Made by a program: the position numbers and the translations under genes
Part shown: piece by piece, positions 1-8,729 of the stretch
How positions within the stretch are numbered: position 1 is the stretch's first letter
Layout: every line of letters begins with the position of its first letter
Notes under the pieces: model-generated
The model's database searches: none
What the model was told of the DNA's origin: nothing
Seen by the model: only the letters and a program-made list of their open reading frames with translations
Assembly (NCBI RefSeq): GCF_000936425.1
Contig: NZ_AVFK01000026.1
Span: 1 to 64,000 of the forward strand
Length of the DNA: 64,000 bases
Reading direction: 5' to 3'
From: Skermanella aerolata KACC 11604
GTDB taxonomy: Bacteria > Pseudomonadota > Alphaproteobacteria > Azospirillales > Azospirillaceae

Positions 1-736
1 CGGCTTCGCGGGCACCGCGCCCCGCGGCCCCTACCGCCCAGCCGACGCCGCGGGCGCCGTCGCGCCAGTCGCGCAGCGACAGGTCCAGCGCGCCGACCAC
101 AGAGACCGCCGAAATGCCGCCGGCGATCATCGCCAGCAACGAGCGGTCCAGGATATCGAGCAGGCCGCCGGTCAGCTTGGACAGCGCCGCCAGCAGGATG
201 GCGCCCGCCGTTCCGCCGAGATGGCCGTGGGTGAGCTGCCAGCCAGGGAATGCCGGGACCTCGGCGAAGAAGATCGAGGCCAGCAGAACGCCGACCATCG
301 CCAGGAACACGCGGAGCGGCAGCCGGCTCAAGCCCCTGTGGCTCATGATGCGCAGGCCCCAGGCCATCACGATGCCGCCCAGCAGATAGGAGGCGACGCC
401 GACCCACTGCATCAGCAGATCGGCGACATAGGCGCCCGGCAATCCCAGTATATTCGCGATCTTGGGATTGGCTTCCGGATTGACGGCGGTGTTCCAGGAG
501 GGATCGCCGCGCTCGTAGGTCAGCAGGACCAGAATCAGCAGCAGCCCGATACTTGCCAGGATCAGGCCGGTGACCTCGACCGCCCGCAGCTTGATGAAGT
601 CCCGCAATGCCGGCGGCAGCAGGGGGGCCTTGGCGGCCCTGGGCGCCGCGCGTCCGGCGGGCCGGCCGCCGGGCTGGGCGGCAGTCCGCCCGGAAGAACC
701 GCTGGTGGTATTCGATGCGGCTGTACGGGTCGCCAT
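1..736 (-). CDS. ftsK: DNA translocase FtsK, N-terminal part (cut by window edge)
   Basis: Septal DNA translocase that couples division to chromosome segregation; only the membrane N-terminus is in the window. Reading the minus strand from 736 gives a basic, Ala/Pro/Gly-rich leader, then several hydrophobic helices. The family signature GDPSWNTAVNPEANPKIAN and LGLPGAYVADLLMQW lies between the first two helices, as in alphaproteobacterial FtsK. The linker, motor and gamma domains lie beyond position 1. The ATG at 736 is preceded by AAGG at suitable spacing. The same frame stays open upstream to an ATG at 958, adding a Lys/Pro/Thr/Gln-rich segment with TKQTQ repeats and overlapping the aminotransferase 3' end. 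The longer start is possible. Confidence 0.85.
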   Translation of the reverse strand, partial: MATRTAASNTTSGSSGRTAAQPGGRPAGRAAPRAAKAPLLPPALRDFIKLRAVEVTGLILASIGLLLILVLLTYERGDPSWNTAVNPEANPKIANILGLPGAYVADLLMQWVGVASYLLGGIVMAWGLRIMSHRGLSRLPLRVFLAMVGVLLASIFFAEVPAFPGWQLTHGHLGGTAGAILLAALSKLTGGLLDILDRSLLAMIAGGISAVSVVGALDLSLRDWRDGARGVGWAVGAAGRGAREA

Positions 737-790
737 GGAAGCCTTGCTCTTCTGTCGTGTGGCGCGGGAACGTGCGGTATCGGGTGCAGT

Positions 791-850
791 CTGCTTGGTC
801 TGGGTCTGCTTGGTCTGGGTCTGCTTGGTCGTGGTCTGCTTGGTCTTGGC
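791..850. repeat. Four tandem 15-bp repeats upstream of ftsK
   Basis: Consecutive copies of CTGCTTGGTCTGGGT start at 791, 806, 821 and 836, with small changes in the last two. On the minus strand they would encode TKQTQ-type pentapeptides if ftsK starts at 958. Otherwise they lie in its 5' leader. Being a multiple of three, the repeat can change copy number without a frameshift. Confidence 0.8.
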
Positions 851-908
851 AGGCTTTGTATCGGTCTTCGGGTCTGGCTTGGGCCTGGGAACGGGTTTGG
901 GATCTGAC

Positions 909-2114
909 TTAGAGGATCTTGGAGATGCGGGTACAGGCTTCCGCGATAGTGGCGGCATCGTGAACCAGTGCTATGCGAATAAAGGATGAGCCGCGGTTGA
1001 CGCCGTCGGCATCGGGTCGGGTCAGGTAGGCGCCGGGAAGGACCTTGATGCCCCCGTCGCGCCACAGCCGGACCGTGGCGTCCTCGCCGTCGCCGACGTC
1101 GAGCCACAGGAAGAAGCCGCCGGCCGGGCGGTAGAAGCCGAAGCGGCCCTCCAGCGCCGATTGCGCCGCATCGAACTTGGCACGGTAAAGGGCGCGGTTC
1201 TCGACCACATGCTCGTCGTCGTCCCACAGCGCCGCCGCGGCCGCCAAGGCCGGCAAGGGTGTCCCGGCGATGGAATAGCTGCGCAGCCGCGAGAACAGCG
1301 CGATCAGATCGGGGTCCCCGGCCACGAAGCCGGAGCGCAATCCCGCGGCATTCGAACGCTTGGACAGGGAATGGAAGACCAGCAGGTTGGACAGGTCGCC
1401 GCCCGTCGCCGCCGCGACCTCAAGCACGCCGGTCGGTGGTTCGCGGTCGTAGATCTCCGCATAGCACTCGTCCACCGCCAGAACGAAGCCGTGGCGGCGG
1501 GCGAGCCCGATCGCACGCTCCAGGTAGGACCGGCCAGCGACGGCTCCCTGCGGGTTGGACGGGGTACACAGATAGAACAGCGCCGTACGCTCCAGCAGCT
1601 CGGGCGACAGCGTGTCCAGGTCGGGCAGGAACCCCGTCTCGCGCGTAGTGGTCAGGAAGACCGCCTCGCCGCCCGCCATGACGGCGGCGCCCTCGTAAGC
1701 GGCGTAGAAAGGGTTGGGCAGCAGCACGGCGGGACGCTGTCCGGCCTTCGACTCGGGCACGGCCAGCAGGGCCGTCAGAAACAGCGCTTCCCGGGTGCCC
1801 GCCACCGGCAGGATGGTCTTTTCGGCATCGATCATACCGGCGGGAAGGCCGTAGCGGCGGTTCAGCCAGCCACCGGCCGATGCCCGGAATTCAGGCGTTC
1901 CCGCCACCGGCGGGTACTTGCCCCAAAGATGGGATTTGGTGCGCAGAATCTCGTCTATCAGGGCCGGAGGCGCGTGCTGGGGCTCCCCCACCGACATGAT
2001 GACGGGTTCGACATTGGCGCGCGGCGTGATCTCGGACAGCAGCGTCGCCAGCCGGGTGAAGGGATAGTCGCTCAACCGGCTGAGCCGGTCGTTTACGAGC
2101 GGGGAAGACAGCAT
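909..2114 (-). CDS. PLP-dependent class I/II aminotransferase (DapC/Aat-like)
   Basis: Fold-type I aminotransferase of about 401 residues from the ATG at 2114; a TTG nine codons upstream is also open. The N-terminal stretch DYPFTRLATLLSEITP followed by VGEPQHAPP resembles the succinyldiaminopimelate aminotransferase (DapC) group. The PLP pocket is recognisable: TPSNPQG, VDECYAEIYD and the Schiff-base lysine in HSLSKRSN (near residue 252). A late SFIRIAL supplies the carboxylate-binding arginine. The acceptor cannot be fixed from sequence; lysine biosynthesis or aromatic/aspartate transamination are both possible. It lies between ftsK and the PII gene. An aminotransferase gene (aat) next to the glnZ PII gene is also what I recall from Azospirillum. 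Confidence 0.85.
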   Translation of the reverse strand: MLSSPLVNDRLSRLSDYPFTRLATLLSEITPRANVEPVIMSVGEPQHAPPALIDEILRTKSHLWGKYPPVAGTPEFRASAGGWLNRRYGLPAGMIDAEKTILPVAGTREALFLTALLAVPESKAGQRPAVLLPNPFYAAYEGAAVMAGGEAVFLTTTRETGFLPDLDTLSPELLERTALFYLCTPSNPQGAVAGRSYLERAIGLARRHGFVLAVDECYAEIYDREPPTGVLEVAAATGGDLSNLLVFHSLSKRSNAAGLRSGFVAGDPDLIALFSRLRSYSIAGTPLPALAAAAALWDDDEHVVENRALYRAKFDAAQSALEGRFGFYRPAGGFFLWLDVGDGEDATVRLWRDGGIKVLPGAYLTRPDADGVNRGSSFIRIALVHDAATIAEACTRISKIL

Positions 2115-2421
2115 GCCGGACGGCCCCGGAGTTTCGTACAAAACGGAAACGGAGTGTAGCGGCGGCGGGAGGCCGGTACAAGCTAACTGGTATAAGCCAA
2201 CTGCTTCGAGCCAACCGCTTCGAGCCGATCCGCCCGCAGGCTTGTCGCATTAAATAGTTAACGGCGCGTCAACCATGATGCCGGGGATATGCGGCGGGTT
2301 CGGCATTTGGCGGGTCCAGGCATGGAAAACCCGGCGGAACTGCCATTCCGCCGGGCCACGCCCTCATGCGCAAGAGACGGAGACGTCGTCGCTAGCGCTT
2401 ACAGCGCCTCGCGGCCCGCGC
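2115..2421. other. Intergenic region between the PII gene and the aminotransferase
   Basis: About 300 bp with no convincing gene. It holds the PII-gene terminator described separately and presumably the aminotransferase promoter, for which I see no clear consensus. Confidence 0.6.
2326..2355 (-). terminator. Rho-independent terminator of the PII gene
   Basis: A perfect 10-bp inverted repeat, CCCGGCGGAA / TTCCGCCGGG (2330-2339 and 2346-2355), has a 6-nt loop. On the minus strand the stem is followed directly by TTTT (2329-2326). It lies about 65 nt past the PII stop codon, so it should end that transcript before the aminotransferase. Confidence 0.85.
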
Positions 2422-2853
<432 letters not shown>

Positions 2854-2869
2854 TCAAGAAGCGTGCCGG
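2854..2869 (-). promoter_or_regulatory. Possible sigma-54 (-24/-12) promoter for the PII gene
   Basis: The minus strand reads CCGGCACGCTTCTTGA, close to the sigma-54 consensus TGGCACG-N4-TTGC. The -24 GG is present, but the -12 GC is GA here. It lies about 95 nt upstream of the PII start codon. Sigma-54 control of glnK-type genes is usual in this group. The imperfect -12 element and lack of a clear NtrC site keep confidence low. Confidence 0.35.
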
Positions 2870-3049
2870 GGCGTCGATTCACCGGAAACGTCGCATGACC
2901 GCTTCGCGATGCATAGCCCTTTCGGCCAAGCCGCCTAATTTATAGACATTATATGCATTTTATTTAATCACACCCTATGGAGCCTCACCTCCCGATGCGT
3001 CCTAAAGACACGCTGGACATCCGGAGACCGGCGGCCGATTTTGCTAATC

Positions 3050-4315
3050 ATGACGACATCAGACACCGTGCGGCCCGTTGTGGCCGAAGCAACCACCGAC
3101 TCGCTCGAGATGACGACCGATGTGGTTATCGTGGGCGGCGGGTTGGCCGGCCTCACCCTGGCGGCTGCGCTCGCGAGCGCCGGCGTTCCCGTGATCTGCC
3201 TGGACCGCGACACGCCGCCGACCCAGATGGAGCAGGACTTCGACGGCCGGACGACGGCACTGGCCTTCTGCTCGAAACGGGTGCTGGAAGGCGCCGGGGT
3301 CTGGCCGCACATGGCGGAGGACGCCGAGCCAATCCTGGACATCCGCGTGGTCGATCAGGAGTCGCCCCTGTTCCTCCATTACGATCACCAGGATGTCGGG
3401 ATCGGCCCGTTCGGCTGGATCGCCGACAACATCGTGATCCGCCGCGCACTCTTCGCCCGCGTCGCCGAGTTGCCGGGGCTGCGCCATATCGTTCCGGCCC
3501 AGGTCACCCGGATCGACCGCGACGCCAAGGGCGCACGCGTTACCTTGTCCGACGGGCGGGTGGTCAGGGCGAGGCTGGTGATCGGGGCCGACGGCAAGAA
3601 CTCCTTCTGCCGGAAGCAGGCCGGCATCGGGGTCGTGACCTGGAAGTACGACCAGAGCGCCATGATCTGCAACATCGCCCACGACCAGCCCCATGGCGGA
3701 GTCGCGGTCGAGAAGTTCCTGCCGGGCGGTCCCTTCGCGATCCTGCCGCTGACCGACAACCGCTCCTCCATCGTGTGGAGCGAGAACAAGTCGCGCGTCC
3801 CGATGTACATGGGCCTGTCGGACGCGGCCTTCACGGTGGAGCTTCAGAAGCGGGTCGGTTCCTGGCTGGGTCCGATCCGGGTCGTGACCAAGCGGTCGGC
3901 ATGGCCGCTGTCGGTGCTGCATGCCGAACGCTACGTGGCGCAGCGGCTGGCGCTTGTCGGCGAATCCGCCCACGCGATGCACCCCATAGCAGGCCAGGGC
4001 CTCAACATGGGGCTGCGCGACGTCGCGGCGCTGGCGGAAGTCATCGTCGATGCTCACAGGCTGGGGCTGGACGTCGGCGGTCCCGAACCGCTGGCCCGGT
4101 ACGAGCGCTGGCGCCGGTTCGACAACCTGACGCTGATCACGGTCACCGACCTGCTCACCCGCCTGTTCTCCAACGATTTCGGCCCGCTGAAGCTGGCGCG
4201 CGACCTTGGAATGGCGGCGGTCAACCGGATGCCGCCGCTCAAGAAGTTCTTCATGCGGCACGCCATGGGGATGGTCGGCGATCTGCCCCGGATGATCAGG
4301 GGAGAGCCGCTGTAA
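3050..4315 (+). CDS. UbiH/UbiF-family FAD-dependent hydroxylase
   Basis: Flavin monooxygenase of the UbiH/COQ6 family, 421 residues, probably hydroxylating a ring position of the ubiquinone precursor at the membrane. The FAD dinucleotide motif VGGGLAGLTLA lies at residues 28-38. The second FAD signature DGRTTAL and RARLVIGADGKNS follow, and the ribityl-binding motif GESAHAMHPIAGQGLNMGLRD is near 305-325. GESAH replaces the commoner GDAAH/GDSAH. The ATG at 3050 is preferred over a TTG nine bases upstream. It is divergent from the PII gene. Position specificity among UbiH/UbiF/UbiL cannot be decided from sequence alone. Confidence 0.88.
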   Translation: MTTSDTVRPVVAEATTDSLEMTTDVVIVGGGLAGLTLAAALASAGVPVICLDRDTPPTQMEQDFDGRTTALAFCSKRVLEGAGVWPHMAEDAEPILDIRVVDQESPLFLHYDHQDVGIGPFGWIADNIVIRRALFARVAELPGLRHIVPAQVTRIDRDAKGARVTLSDGRVVRARLVIGADGKNSFCRKQAGIGVVTWKYDQSAMICNIAHDQPHGGVAVEKFLPGGPFAILPLTDNRSSIVWSENKSRVPMYMGLSDAAFTVELQKRVGSWLGPIRVVTKRSAWPLSVLHAERYVAQRLALVGESAHAMHPIAGQGLNMGLRDVAALAEVIVDAHRLGLDVGGPEPLARYERWRRFDNLTLITVTDLLTRLFSNDFGPLKLARDLGMAAVNRMPPLKKFFMRHAMGMVGDLPRMIRGEPL

Positions 4316-4331
4316 GGCGGTAAGCGCTTGG

Positions 4332-4355
4332 CGGGCCGAGACCTTTTCCGGCCCG
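4332..4355 (+). terminator. Weak terminator-like hairpin after the hydroxylase gene
   Basis: CGGGCCG and CGGCCCG form a 7-bp stem around a 10-nt loop, 17 nt past the stop codon. There is no T-tract after it, so it is only a candidate. Confidence 0.3.
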
Positions 4356-4516
4356 TTCATGAAGCCTTAAATCTTGTGGGCAAAAATGGCCCAGGCAGAT
4401 TTTGCCTACAGGTGATATCTGCCGATCGGCATAAGCTGCCGGTCCCAGGACAACTCCCGGCCACCGCTTCCCTTTCCAGGGTTTCGCGATCGGTCCGGAA
4501 GTTCGGAGGCTTCGTC

Positions 4517-5506
4517 ATGTCGATGTCGATCCATACCAATGCCGTGCAGATGACTGCCTTGCGGTCGCTGGGCATGGCAGCGGAATTCACCAAGTCGGTC
4601 GAATCGCGACTCGCCTCCGGGAAGACCATATCCACCGCCTATGACGACGGCGCTTCCTATGCGACGTCGCTGCGCATCGATACCAACGTGAAGGCGATCA
4701 ACGCGGTCAACGAACGGCTGAACGCCACCAAGGATTCGATCTACCGCACGACCGAGGCGGTCTCGGTGATGTCAGGACTGACCGCTGAAGTCCGCAGGAC
4801 GCTGACCAAGCTCGCGGACACGTCGCTGGTCGGTCAGGAGCGGACCAATTATGAGGTCCGCTACAAGCGATATGCCGGTGAGATCCTGGATCATTACAAC
4901 GCCATCATGAAGGACGGCACGTCGCTGGTTTCGGACGGCGACTATTACAACAGCATCTACACGGCGCCGCATAAGGTCGTGGCGAACGTCGAAGGCCGGC
5001 AGACCGCCATCGGCGACTACGACACCACGGGCGGCAGCTTGACGCTGCCGGGCTTCACCGATCCCAATGCGACGGCGGGAGCCCGCAACAAGGAAGACCT
5101 TGCCCAGTCATGGGCGAAGGTGTTCCTGAACACAGGCGATACCCCCGTGACGAACAGCCAGGGCGTCCCCAGCGAGTTGCAGACCATCCCGGTGCCCGAC
5201 GCGGCGCGGGCGGCGGCGATGATCGACGACAGCGGCAGCAGCGCGTACAAGCTTTCGCAGTTCGAGGACTCGCTCAGCCGCGTCATGAACGGGCTGTTCA
5301 AGGACCTGCGCAGCGTTGACAACTTCATCAACTACAACACCGACATCGCGGCCGCCAGCGAGGGTGGGCTTGGGTCGATCATCGACGCCGACATGACCAA
5401 GGAAAGCGCCCGTTTCCAGGCCTACAAGGTCAAGCAGGAGATGGCGCGGCAGGGTCTGGCGATCACCCAGAACAGCAACAGGGTCGTCCTGGGCATGCTG
5501 GTCTGA
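4517..5506 (+). CDS. Flagellin-like protein
   Basis: Structural protein with the two conserved ends of flagellin, 329 residues. The N-terminus runs SIHTNAVQMTALRSL and RLASGKTISTAYDDGASYA, a heptad-rich D0/D1 helix. The C-terminus has DADMTKESARFQAYKVKQEM and RQGLAITQNSNRVVLGML, matching the terminal D0 coiled coil of alphaproteobacterial flagellins. The middle is short and variable. The start ATG at 4517 has GGAGG eight nt upstream. There are no other flagellar genes in this window, so this is a stand-alone copy rather than part of a flagellar cluster. It may encode a minor or lateral flagellin; I see no convincing sigma-28 promoter. Confidence 0.85.
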   Translation: MSMSIHTNAVQMTALRSLGMAAEFTKSVESRLASGKTISTAYDDGASYATSLRIDTNVKAINAVNERLNATKDSIYRTTEAVSVMSGLTAEVRRTLTKLADTSLVGQERTNYEVRYKRYAGEILDHYNAIMKDGTSLVSDGDYYNSIYTAPHKVVANVEGRQTAIGDYDTTGGSLTLPGFTDPNATAGARNKEDLAQSWAKVFLNTGDTPVTNSQGVPSELQTIPVPDAARAAAMIDDSGSSAYKLSQFEDSLSRVMNGLFKDLRSVDNFINYNTDIAAASEGGLGSIIDADMTKESARFQAYKVKQEMARQGLAITQNSNRVVLGMLV

Positions 5507-5507
5507 C

Positions 5508-5532
5508 GTCGGCCGGCGCAACGCGCGCCGAC
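5508..5532. terminator. Hairpin between convergent flagellin and binding-protein genes
   Basis: GTCGGCCGGCGC and GCGCGCCGAC pair around AAC with a two-base bulge. It starts right after the flagellin stop codon and lies 39 nt beyond the end of the convergent gene. It could terminate either transcript, but has no clear T-tract. Confidence 0.4.
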
Positions 5533-5570
5533 CGCTTTGCCACCGGACTTCTGCACCCGGGCCCCGGTGC

Positions 5571-6806
5571 TCAGAACTTGCACTGCGTTTCCGGCTTGTC
5601 GTCACCTAAGCTGTCCAGCTCCGTCACCGGATGCAGGAAACCTTCCTGCGGGGAGACCGAGACCAGCATGCGCGGGTTGGCGATCAGCACCGGCTGCCGC
5701 ATCTGGCCGTCCCAGGGGCGGAAGCTGAGCGGCTGACCCTTGAAGCCGCCGAGCGCGAAATCGGGGCTGCGGATGAAGCCCTCGATGGTCTTGGGATCGG
5801 CGGAACTGGTGCGGGTCGCGGCTTCCCCGATGGTGCGGACCGCCAGCCAGACGCTGTAGTCGCGCTCGGTCATGCTCCGGTCGGCCTGCCGCTCGAACCG
5901 GCGCTGGAGCTGGGTGCCGCCCCAGTTCTCCGTCACCCGCGACCACGCGGTCGGGGTCAGGCCCTGCGTGCCGGCGACTGGACGCGGACGAGCGGTGCGG
6001 TCGGTCAGGTATTCGCCGAACTGGTCCTCCTCGTCGGCGACGATCAGGATGTCGTAATCGCCGACCTGGGTGAAGCCCTGGATGGCGTCGCGCTCGTTGA
6101 CGGCGCCGCTGTCGGTGCGGCGGTTGCCGGTCTCGAAGGTCCAGGGCTTGTCCTCGACGATCTTGGCGTTGTAGCGCTTGGCGGTCCTGCGGATCGCATC
6201 GGCGTACTTCTTGTCGCCCTCGCCCGGTCCTTCCACCAGGAACCAGCGCGTCCAGCGCTTGAAGACGAGGTACTGTCCGAGCGCGTCTGCCAGCATCGCG
6301 CGGCTGGGCATCGTGTGAAGCACGTTGGCCCGGCACCTGTCGCGGCGCAATCCGTCGTCCCGCGCACGGGCGTTGAGGATCAGGGCGTCGCTCGCTTCGG
6401 CCAAGTCGGCGATGGCGATCAGGGCATCGGCCGGCAGGTCGGAGACGATCAGCTTGACGCCGCGCCCCAGCAGCTCCCGCGCGGCTGCGGCGGGATCGCC
6501 GTCTTCCTCGACGATGACTTCGTCCAGGGTGAAGTTCTGCCCGAGCAGACGGCCGGTCGTCTCGTTGTCCTTGAGGGCGAGCTGGGCGCCCTGAAGTCCC
6601 TCGTCCTCAAGGATGGGCTCCACGAAGGACAGCGGCTCGCGCGGCGGTTCCTGGCGGCCGATATAGCCGATCGCGACATCGGCGGCATGAGCCGTGGCGC
6701 CTCCTCCCGTCAGGAGGCCAAGGCCGAGGGCACAGGCCGCGATGAAGGTCTTCCGCTTGGTCATGGGTTGCTTGGTCATTGGCTGCTTGGTCATGGGCGT
6801 CTTCAT
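5571..6806 (-). CDS. ABC transporter substrate-binding protein, PQQ-dehydrogenase-associated family
   Basis: Periplasmic binding protein of 411 residues with a signal peptide ending near ATAHA. Its sequence recalls the family annotated as 'ABC transporter substrate-binding protein, PQQ-dependent alcohol dehydrogenase system': LSFVEPILEDEGLQGAQLA, DNETTGRLLGQ, DLPADALIAIADL, CRANVLHTMPSRAMLADAL, RRTDSGAVNE, YDILIVADEEDQFGEYL and LSFRPWDGQMRQPVLIA. Members usually sit in clusters with a quinoprotein dehydrogenase, cytochrome c and ABC subunits. None of those partners is nearby. The N-terminus has three in-frame ATG codons inside a tandem repeat, so the exact start among 6806, 6794, 6779 and 6764 is open. 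Confidence 0.82.
   Translation of the reverse strand: MKTPMTKQPMTKQPMTKRKTFIAACALGLGLLTGGGATAHAADVAIGYIGRQEPPREPLSFVEPILEDEGLQGAQLALKDNETTGRLLGQNFTLDEVIVEEDGDPAAAARELLGRGVKLIVSDLPADALIAIADLAEASDALILNARARDDGLRRDRCRANVLHTMPSRAMLADALGQYLVFKRWTRWFLVEGPGEGDKKYADAIRRTAKRYNAKIVEDKPWTFETGNRRTDSGAVNERDAIQGFTQVGDYDILIVADEEDQFGEYLTDRTARPRPVAGTQGLTPTAWSRVTENWGGTQLQRRFERQADRSMTERDYSVWLAVRTIGEAATRTSSADPKTIEGFIRSPDFALGGFKGQPLSFRPWDGQMRQPVLIANPRMLVSVSPQEGFLHPVTELDSLGDDKPETQCKF
6755..6799. repeat. Three tandem 15-bp repeats at the start of the binding-protein gene
   Basis: Copies of a (T/C)GCTTGGTCATGGGC-like unit start at 6755, 6770 and 6785. On the minus strand they encode MTKQP, MTKQP and MTKRK. Each unit carries an ATG, so the repeat offers alternative start codons in the same frame. 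Confidence 0.8.
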
Positions 6807-6854
6807 TGGTGTTTTTTTCCTCCCTTCGCCGGACCGTCGATCCGTGGAAAACCG

Positions 6855-7673
6855 TCAGTCCAGGAACAGGTCCGGCAGCAGGGCCTTATCTGGATCGACC
6901 GAGTAGGATTTCAGGTCGGTTACGCCTTCCTGCGCCAGAACTTCGTCGTCGATGAAGAAGTTGCCGGTGCAGGTGCGGCTGTCGCGGGTCAGGATGGCAT
7001 GGGCCGCGTCGGCCACGATCTCCGGCTTGCGGCCCATGCCCGGATCGACGCCGGGGATCATCGCGAGGGCGGCTGTAGCGATCAGGGTGCGCGGCCACAG
7101 GGCGTTGACCGCGATGCCGTCGCCTTTGAACTCGCCGCTCATGCCCAGCACGCACATGCTCATGCCGTACTTGGCCATGGTATAGGCGGTGTGCGGGGCG
7201 AACCACTTCCGCTGCATCGAGAGCGGTGGCGACAGCATCAGGATATGCGGGTTCGACGCCCGCTTCAGGTGCGGTATGCAGGCTTGGCTGGTGGCGAAGG
7301 TGCCACGCGCGTTGACGCCCATCATCAGGTCGAACCGCTTCATCGGCGTGTCCAGCGTGCCGGTCAGGCTGATGGCGCTGGCATTGTTGACCAGGATGTC
7401 GATGCCGCCGAAATGTTCGACCGCGCGGGCGACGCCGTCGGCGATTTGGGCCTCGTCCCGGATATCGACCTGAAGCGCCAGCGCCTTGCCGCCCGCCGCC
7501 TCGATCTCCTCGGCGGCGCTGTGGATCGTGCCGGGAAGCTTCGGATGCGCCTCCGTCGTCTTGGCGGCGATGACGATGTTGGCGCCGTCGCGAGCCGCCC
7601 GCAGCGCTATGGCCTTGCCGATGCCACGGCTGGCGCCAGTGATGAACAGGGTCTTGCCGGACAGATCGGCCAT
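6855..7673 (-). CDS. Short-chain dehydrogenase/reductase (HSDL2-like)
   Basis: NAD(P)-dependent oxidoreductase of 272 residues. The Rossmann motif TGASRGIG lies at residues 12-19, LVNNAS at 94-99, catalytic Tyr164 and Lys168 in YTMAK, with Ser148 and Asn121. The pattern VIAAKTTEAHPKLPGTIHSA and SPPLSMQRKWFAPHTAY is typical of the hydroxysteroid-dehydrogenase-like 2 group. The ATG at 7673 follows GGAAGG. The gene directly follows an enoyl-CoA hydratase/isomerase on the same strand with a 46-nt gap. The two may form a small acyl-CoA metabolism operon. The substrate is unknown. Confidence 0.9.
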   Translation of the reverse strand: MADLSGKTLFITGASRGIGKAIALRAARDGANIVIAAKTTEAHPKLPGTIHSAAEEIEAAGGKALALQVDIRDEAQIADGVARAVEHFGGIDILVNNASAISLTGTLDTPMKRFDLMMGVNARGTFATSQACIPHLKRASNPHILMLSPPLSMQRKWFAPHTAYTMAKYGMSMCVLGMSGEFKGDGIAVNALWPRTLIATAALAMIPGVDPGMGRKPEIVADAAHAILTRDSRTCTGNFFIDDEVLAQEGVTDLKSYSVDPDKALLPDLFLD

Positions 7674-7719
7674 GGTGAAACCTTCCCTGGATATGACCTT
7701 ATTGATTGATTTTTATTGG

Positions 7720-8529
7720 TTATTGGCCAGTGAACACAGGCTTCCGCTTGCCCACGAAGGCGGTGACGCCCTCGGCGAAGTCCTTGGTGAGGGCGCTGGC
7801 GGCGAACCGCTCGGCCTCCGCCTGAAGCTGGGTTTCCAAGCTGCTGTCGAGCGCCGCGTTCAGCAACTGCTTGGTCCGGCCATAGGCCAGGGTCGGTCCG
7901 GCGGCAAGCCGGCTGGCCAGCTTCAGCGTCTCCTCCTCCAGGTTGGCGGAGGTGACGGCGCGGTTGATGATCCCGGCGCTCTCGGCGTCGGTGGCGCTGA
8001 AGCGGTCGCCCAGCAATGCTATTTCCATCGCCTTCTTCATGCCGACGGCGCGCGGCAGATGGAAGGTGGAGCCGCCGTCGGGGCTGACGCCGATGTGGCA
8101 ATAGGCCAGCGTGAAGACCGCGTCGTCGGCGGCCAGCGCCAGGTCGCAGGCGAGCACGAGGCTGACGCCGAACCCGGCCGCCGCCCCGCGCACGCTGGCG
8201 ACAACGGGCTTGGGCATGCGCCGCATGATCAGGATGGAAGCGTGGACCTGATGGATCAGGCGCTCGAAATAGCCGCGCCGGGGACCGTCCGGCTCGTTCA
8301 GGAGACCGGCGAACATCTTGATGTCGCCGCCGGCCATGAAGTTCTCGCCGGCGCCGCGCAGCACTACGGCGCGAATCGTATCGTCCTCCTCGCAACGCGA
8401 CAAGCCGGCGGAAAGCGCTTCGGCCAAGGCCGGATCGAGGGCGTTGAGGGCGTTCGGCCGGTTGAGCGTCAGCGTCGCGACGCCGTTCTCGATGTCGAGC
8501 AGTACCCGATCGTTGATGTCAGTGGTCAC
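7720..8529 (-). CDS. Enoyl-CoA hydratase/isomerase family protein (PaaG-like)
   Basis: Crotonase-fold enzyme of 269 residues, starting at a GTG (8529) with AGGA just upstream; an ATG at 8637 would add a cysteine-rich stretch not found in the family. The oxyanion-hole residues are in AGGDIKMFAG (near 66-75) and GAAAGFG (115-121). The first hydratase glutamate position is not acidic (GVSLVLACD), while GVSPDGGSTFHLPR carries the Asp of the PaaG/isomerase type. This favours double-bond isomerisation or ring isomerisation over hydration. It is likely cotranscribed with the short-chain dehydrogenase that follows. Confidence 0.88.
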   Translation of the reverse strand: MTTDINDRVLLDIENGVATLTLNRPNALNALDPALAEALSAGLSRCEEDDTIRAVVLRGAGENFMAGGDIKMFAGLLNEPDGPRRGYFERLIHQVHASILIMRRMPKPVVASVRGAAAGFGVSLVLACDLALAADDAVFTLAYCHIGVSPDGGSTFHLPRAVGMKKAMEIALLGDRFSATDAESAGIINRAVTSANLEEETLKLASRLAAGPTLAYGRTKQLLNAALDSSLETQLQAEAERFAASALTKDFAEGVTAFVGKRKPVFTGQ

Positions 8530-8729
8530 GGCGGTTTCCTCGGCTGCGGCATTTCTCGATGTGTGACAAAGGTAACCTTTGGCTCGCCCGTCCTCAACAG
8601 CCGGAGGAAATAAGCAGGGGCAGGAACAATGCACCATCGGACTAATTGAACATACCGGAGGCTTCGCTTAAAACACGACGCAACCGCACGTGGCTTTTGC
8701 ACAACTGGTAATTCTGGGGGAGACACCCG

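Noticed and set aside
791-850. CRISPR-like array
   Set aside because: The units are 15 bp with no spacers; these are simple tandem repeats.
562-1227. Minus-strand frame with PSRPRPS repeats near ftsK
   Set aside because: The FtsK reading is in another frame of the same strand; the repeats come from 15-bp tandem units read out of frame.
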